From NCBI RefSeq assembly GCF_900112455.1, contig NZ_FOLT01000002.1, forward strand, positions 124,001-188,000: a stretch of 64,000 nucleotides of DNA. Reading direction: 5' to 3'. The notes under the pieces were generated by a model that saw only the letters and a program-made list of their open reading frames with translations, was not told the DNA's origin and ran no database searches. This document shows, in pieces, positions 62,583 through 64,000 of this stretch; position 1 is the first letter of the stretch; each line of letters starts with the position of its first letter. The position numbers and the translations under genes were made by a program. The DNA comes from Alkalibacterium subtropicum. Its GTDB lineage: Bacteria > Bacillota > Bacilli > Lactobacillales > Carnobacteriaceae_A.

Positions 62583-64000
62583 TTAGATATCTTCCTTAGC
62601 TAATTTATTTGAAGTAACTGTAAGGGTAGGCATGTACTGATTAGAGTATACTTTAATTGATACACTCCCTGTAAGCTCAACTTCCTGCGTATTATTATTA
62701 TTAATGACTACGCTAAAATCATTATTTTTATAAACTTCAATGTTCAGGTTATCTTCACTTAGAGAGTTCTTTGACAATTCTGGTTCATCAATTATCTTAA
62801 ATGGAAATGGAATAACATCATTCATAAACTTATCCCACATTTCACTGCTCATCTTTTTTTCTTGTGTAAGAACTAGCAGTGAAATATGATTTTGAGATTC
62901 AGGTTTAAGTATAACTGAGAAACGCACTTTAACGTATTCTGTATTAATAAAATCTGTACTTAGTATATTAAGATTGGACGTTCGTCTTGTTGATTTTTTC
63001 TTCTTGACATTTTTTTTATTTTTATCAGTTTTATTGGACTTTCTTCCAAAGCTTCGAGGAGGCATTAATATACTTCCAAATTTTCTAGACAGAGCTGAAG
63101 TAGCTGAGCTATATGAATCTCCATCTAACACCTGATAATGTTCCTGAATCTCTTTTGCAGTATATCCTTTTGTACGTTTTACTATAGTGATTCCATCTTC
63201 ATCTATCCAGTCGGCATGATCGGCATTTTCTGTTGCTCTCAAATAACTCTCAAGATCGTCGTAACCCATTTCAATGTATCTTTGGTGAAGACTACCAAAT
63301 GAATTGGGTACAAAAAAGCCTAACAGCATACTTTCTTCTGACAATATATTCCCTGACGGACTCCATTCACCGTTTAGGTCGTATTCCACGACCATTCCAG
63401 GCATTCTACTATATGCAATAACCTTAGAGTCAAATCTGCTGTTATACTGTGCAAGACCAAGGTAATCCAAAGGCGATGGTCTATTGTATGGAGGCTGCAT
63501 TTCCATTTCATCTCTGCTAGTTTCACAAAAAGCGATGGATCCCACTTTTATTTTATTGTCTGCCATACCGGTTCTAGGAAGAAATATATCTTTAACATAG
63601 ATGTGACTTTCTTCAGAAGTTCCTGTTAAAGCTGCATTATAAAGCTGCTGAAACTTGCGAAAAATTGGTTCCTCTAGAAATAATATTTCATTATTAACTG
63701 TACATAAAAGCTTTGAGTTCCCAATTTCCTGAGAGTATGAATCATTTGCAAGACGTGGATGATACCATCTTTTTATTGCCATTTTAATAGAATCAGAATA
63801 ATCTGTGTCCCAAGGCAATATCTCACTAGTATCATCAATATGCTCTTCTTTTAAGTACGGTATGATGATCGTGGTACCTGTTTCATCGTCAGTATATTGA
63901 TCAATATCAAAGATATCTAAAATTTCAGATATTACTTTCGAATCCGTTAGTGGAAATATTTTTTTCCCCTCAGTTTCATATTTCCCCCACCAAGCTATTC
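62583..64000 (-). CDS. GHKL (MutL/MORC-like) ATPase, C-terminal part; start outside window
   Basis: The frame is open from the right edge to the stop at 62583 (472 codons visible), so a TTG at 63818 is not the true start. The edge part reads AWWGKYETEGKKIFPL, DSKVISEILDIFDID and then GTTIIIPYLKEE. GT-x-I-x-IP-L is the end of the GHKL ATP-binding domain in MORC/Hsp90-type ATPases of restriction systems. A transducer-like domain and a basic low-complexity linker (KKNVKKKKSTRRTS, near 62990) follow, then a beta-rich tail. It would use ATP to regulate or load the nuclease. Walker-type N, G1 and G2 boxes are off-window, so the call is moderate. Confidence 0.68.
   Translation of the reverse strand, partial: IAWWGKYETEGKKIFPLTDSKVISEILDIFDIDQYTDDETGTTIIIPYLKEEHIDDTSEILPWDTDYSDSIKMAIKRWYHPRLANDSYSQEIGNSKLLCTVNNEILFLEEPIFRKFQQLYNAALTGTSEESHIYVKDIFLPRTGMADNKIKVGSIAFCETSRDEMEMQPPYNRPSPLDYLGLAQYNSRFDSKVIAYSRMPGMVVEYDLNGEWSPSGNILSEESMLLGFFVPNSFGSLHQRYIEMGYDDLESYLRATENADHADWIDEDGITIVKRTKGYTAKEIQEHYQVLDGDSYSSATSALSRKFGSILMPPRSFGRKSNKTDKNKKNVKKKKSTRRTSNLNILSTDFINTEYVKVRFSVILKPESQNHISLLVLTQEKKMSSEMWDKFMNDVIPFPFKIIDEPELSKNSLSEDNLNIEVYKNNDFSVVINNNNTQEVELTGSVSIKVYSNQYMPTLTVTSNKLAKEDI

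Noticed and set aside
62583-63818. Reading the 411-codon stretch as a complete protein starting at TTG 63818
   Set aside because: The same frame stays open to the window edge and upstream residues continue a GHKL-like end, so the true start is outside.

Overview
The window looks like chromosomal DNA of a low-to-mid-GC Gram-positive bacterium (Bacillota), probably a halo- or alkali-tolerant member of the Bacilli or Lactobacillales (a Carnobacteriaceae-like genus would fit). Reasons: lipobox-bearing glycine-betaine binding lipoproteins, a Bce-type peptide-sensing module, CcpA (cre)-like sites, sugar PTS loci with RpiR and GntR regulators, an Rgg-like regulator, strong AGGAGG ribosome binding sites and occasional TTG/GTG starts. 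The genus is inference. No rRNA, tRNA, CRISPR array or intact insertion sequence was seen.

Layout. 0-2.1 kb: thiolase plus CoA-transferase operon (partial at the left edge). 2.8-8.1 kb: cupin protein, a YxlEFG-like ABC module, DUF302 protein, SMP-30 lactonase, GNAT. 8.7-10.7 kb: tandem pair of OpuAC-like betaine-binding lipoproteins. 10.7-15.3 kb: BceRS-BceAB-like two-component/ABC module with a BceR-type operator. 15.4-22.9 kb: coiled-coil protein, aldo/keto and quinone reductases, a nucleotide kinase-like protein, MhqD-like hydrolase preceded by a decayed ring-cleaving dioxygenase and an MhqR-like operator, YccF protein, M20 amidohydrolase. 23.6-25.3 kb: ECF sigma/anti-sigma pair. 25.6-34.9 kb: 2-hydroxyacid dehydrogenase, luciferase-like monooxygenase, AAA ATPase, DAACS symporter, amine oxidase and Ca2+-type P-ATPase. 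35.4-44.1 kb: small unknown protein divergent from an Rgg-like regulator that carries an in-frame TGA, then an SDR/flavin reductase/stress-protein operon, NmrA-like, HAD, glutathionyl-hydroquinone reductase, VOC and DUF4349 genes. 44.3-50.2 kb: alpha-glucoside PTS with GH4 enzyme and RpiR regulator, then a chemoreceptor whose 3' end also survives as a 73-bp relic at 44.3 kb. 51.0-54.4 kb: glutathione peroxidase, purB, purA. 54.8-58.3 kb: PTS EIIBC, ManD-like dehydratase and GntR regulator.

The right end (58.7-64.0 kb) is visibly more AT-rich and is a tightly packed minus-strand defence operon: a GHKL/MORC-type ATPase (cut by the window edge), an unrecognised 315-aa protein, a DUF6339-like protein, a PLD-fold (NgoFVII-like) nuclease and a cytosine-5 DNA methyltransferase. 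It resembles the MutL/MORC-associated restriction-modification systems but has a distinctive gene set.

A second unexpected theme is that many intergenic gaps hold degenerate tandem repeats whose sequence differs from place to place but whose period is nearly always 51-52 bp (close to five turns of B-DNA). I found this at 4.1, 8.2-8.5, 16.5-16.8, 23.2-23.5, 27.75-28.1, 30.7-30.85 and 39.7-39.8 kb, and more weakly at 2.5-2.6 and 50.6-50.8 kb. All repeat alignments were made by eye.
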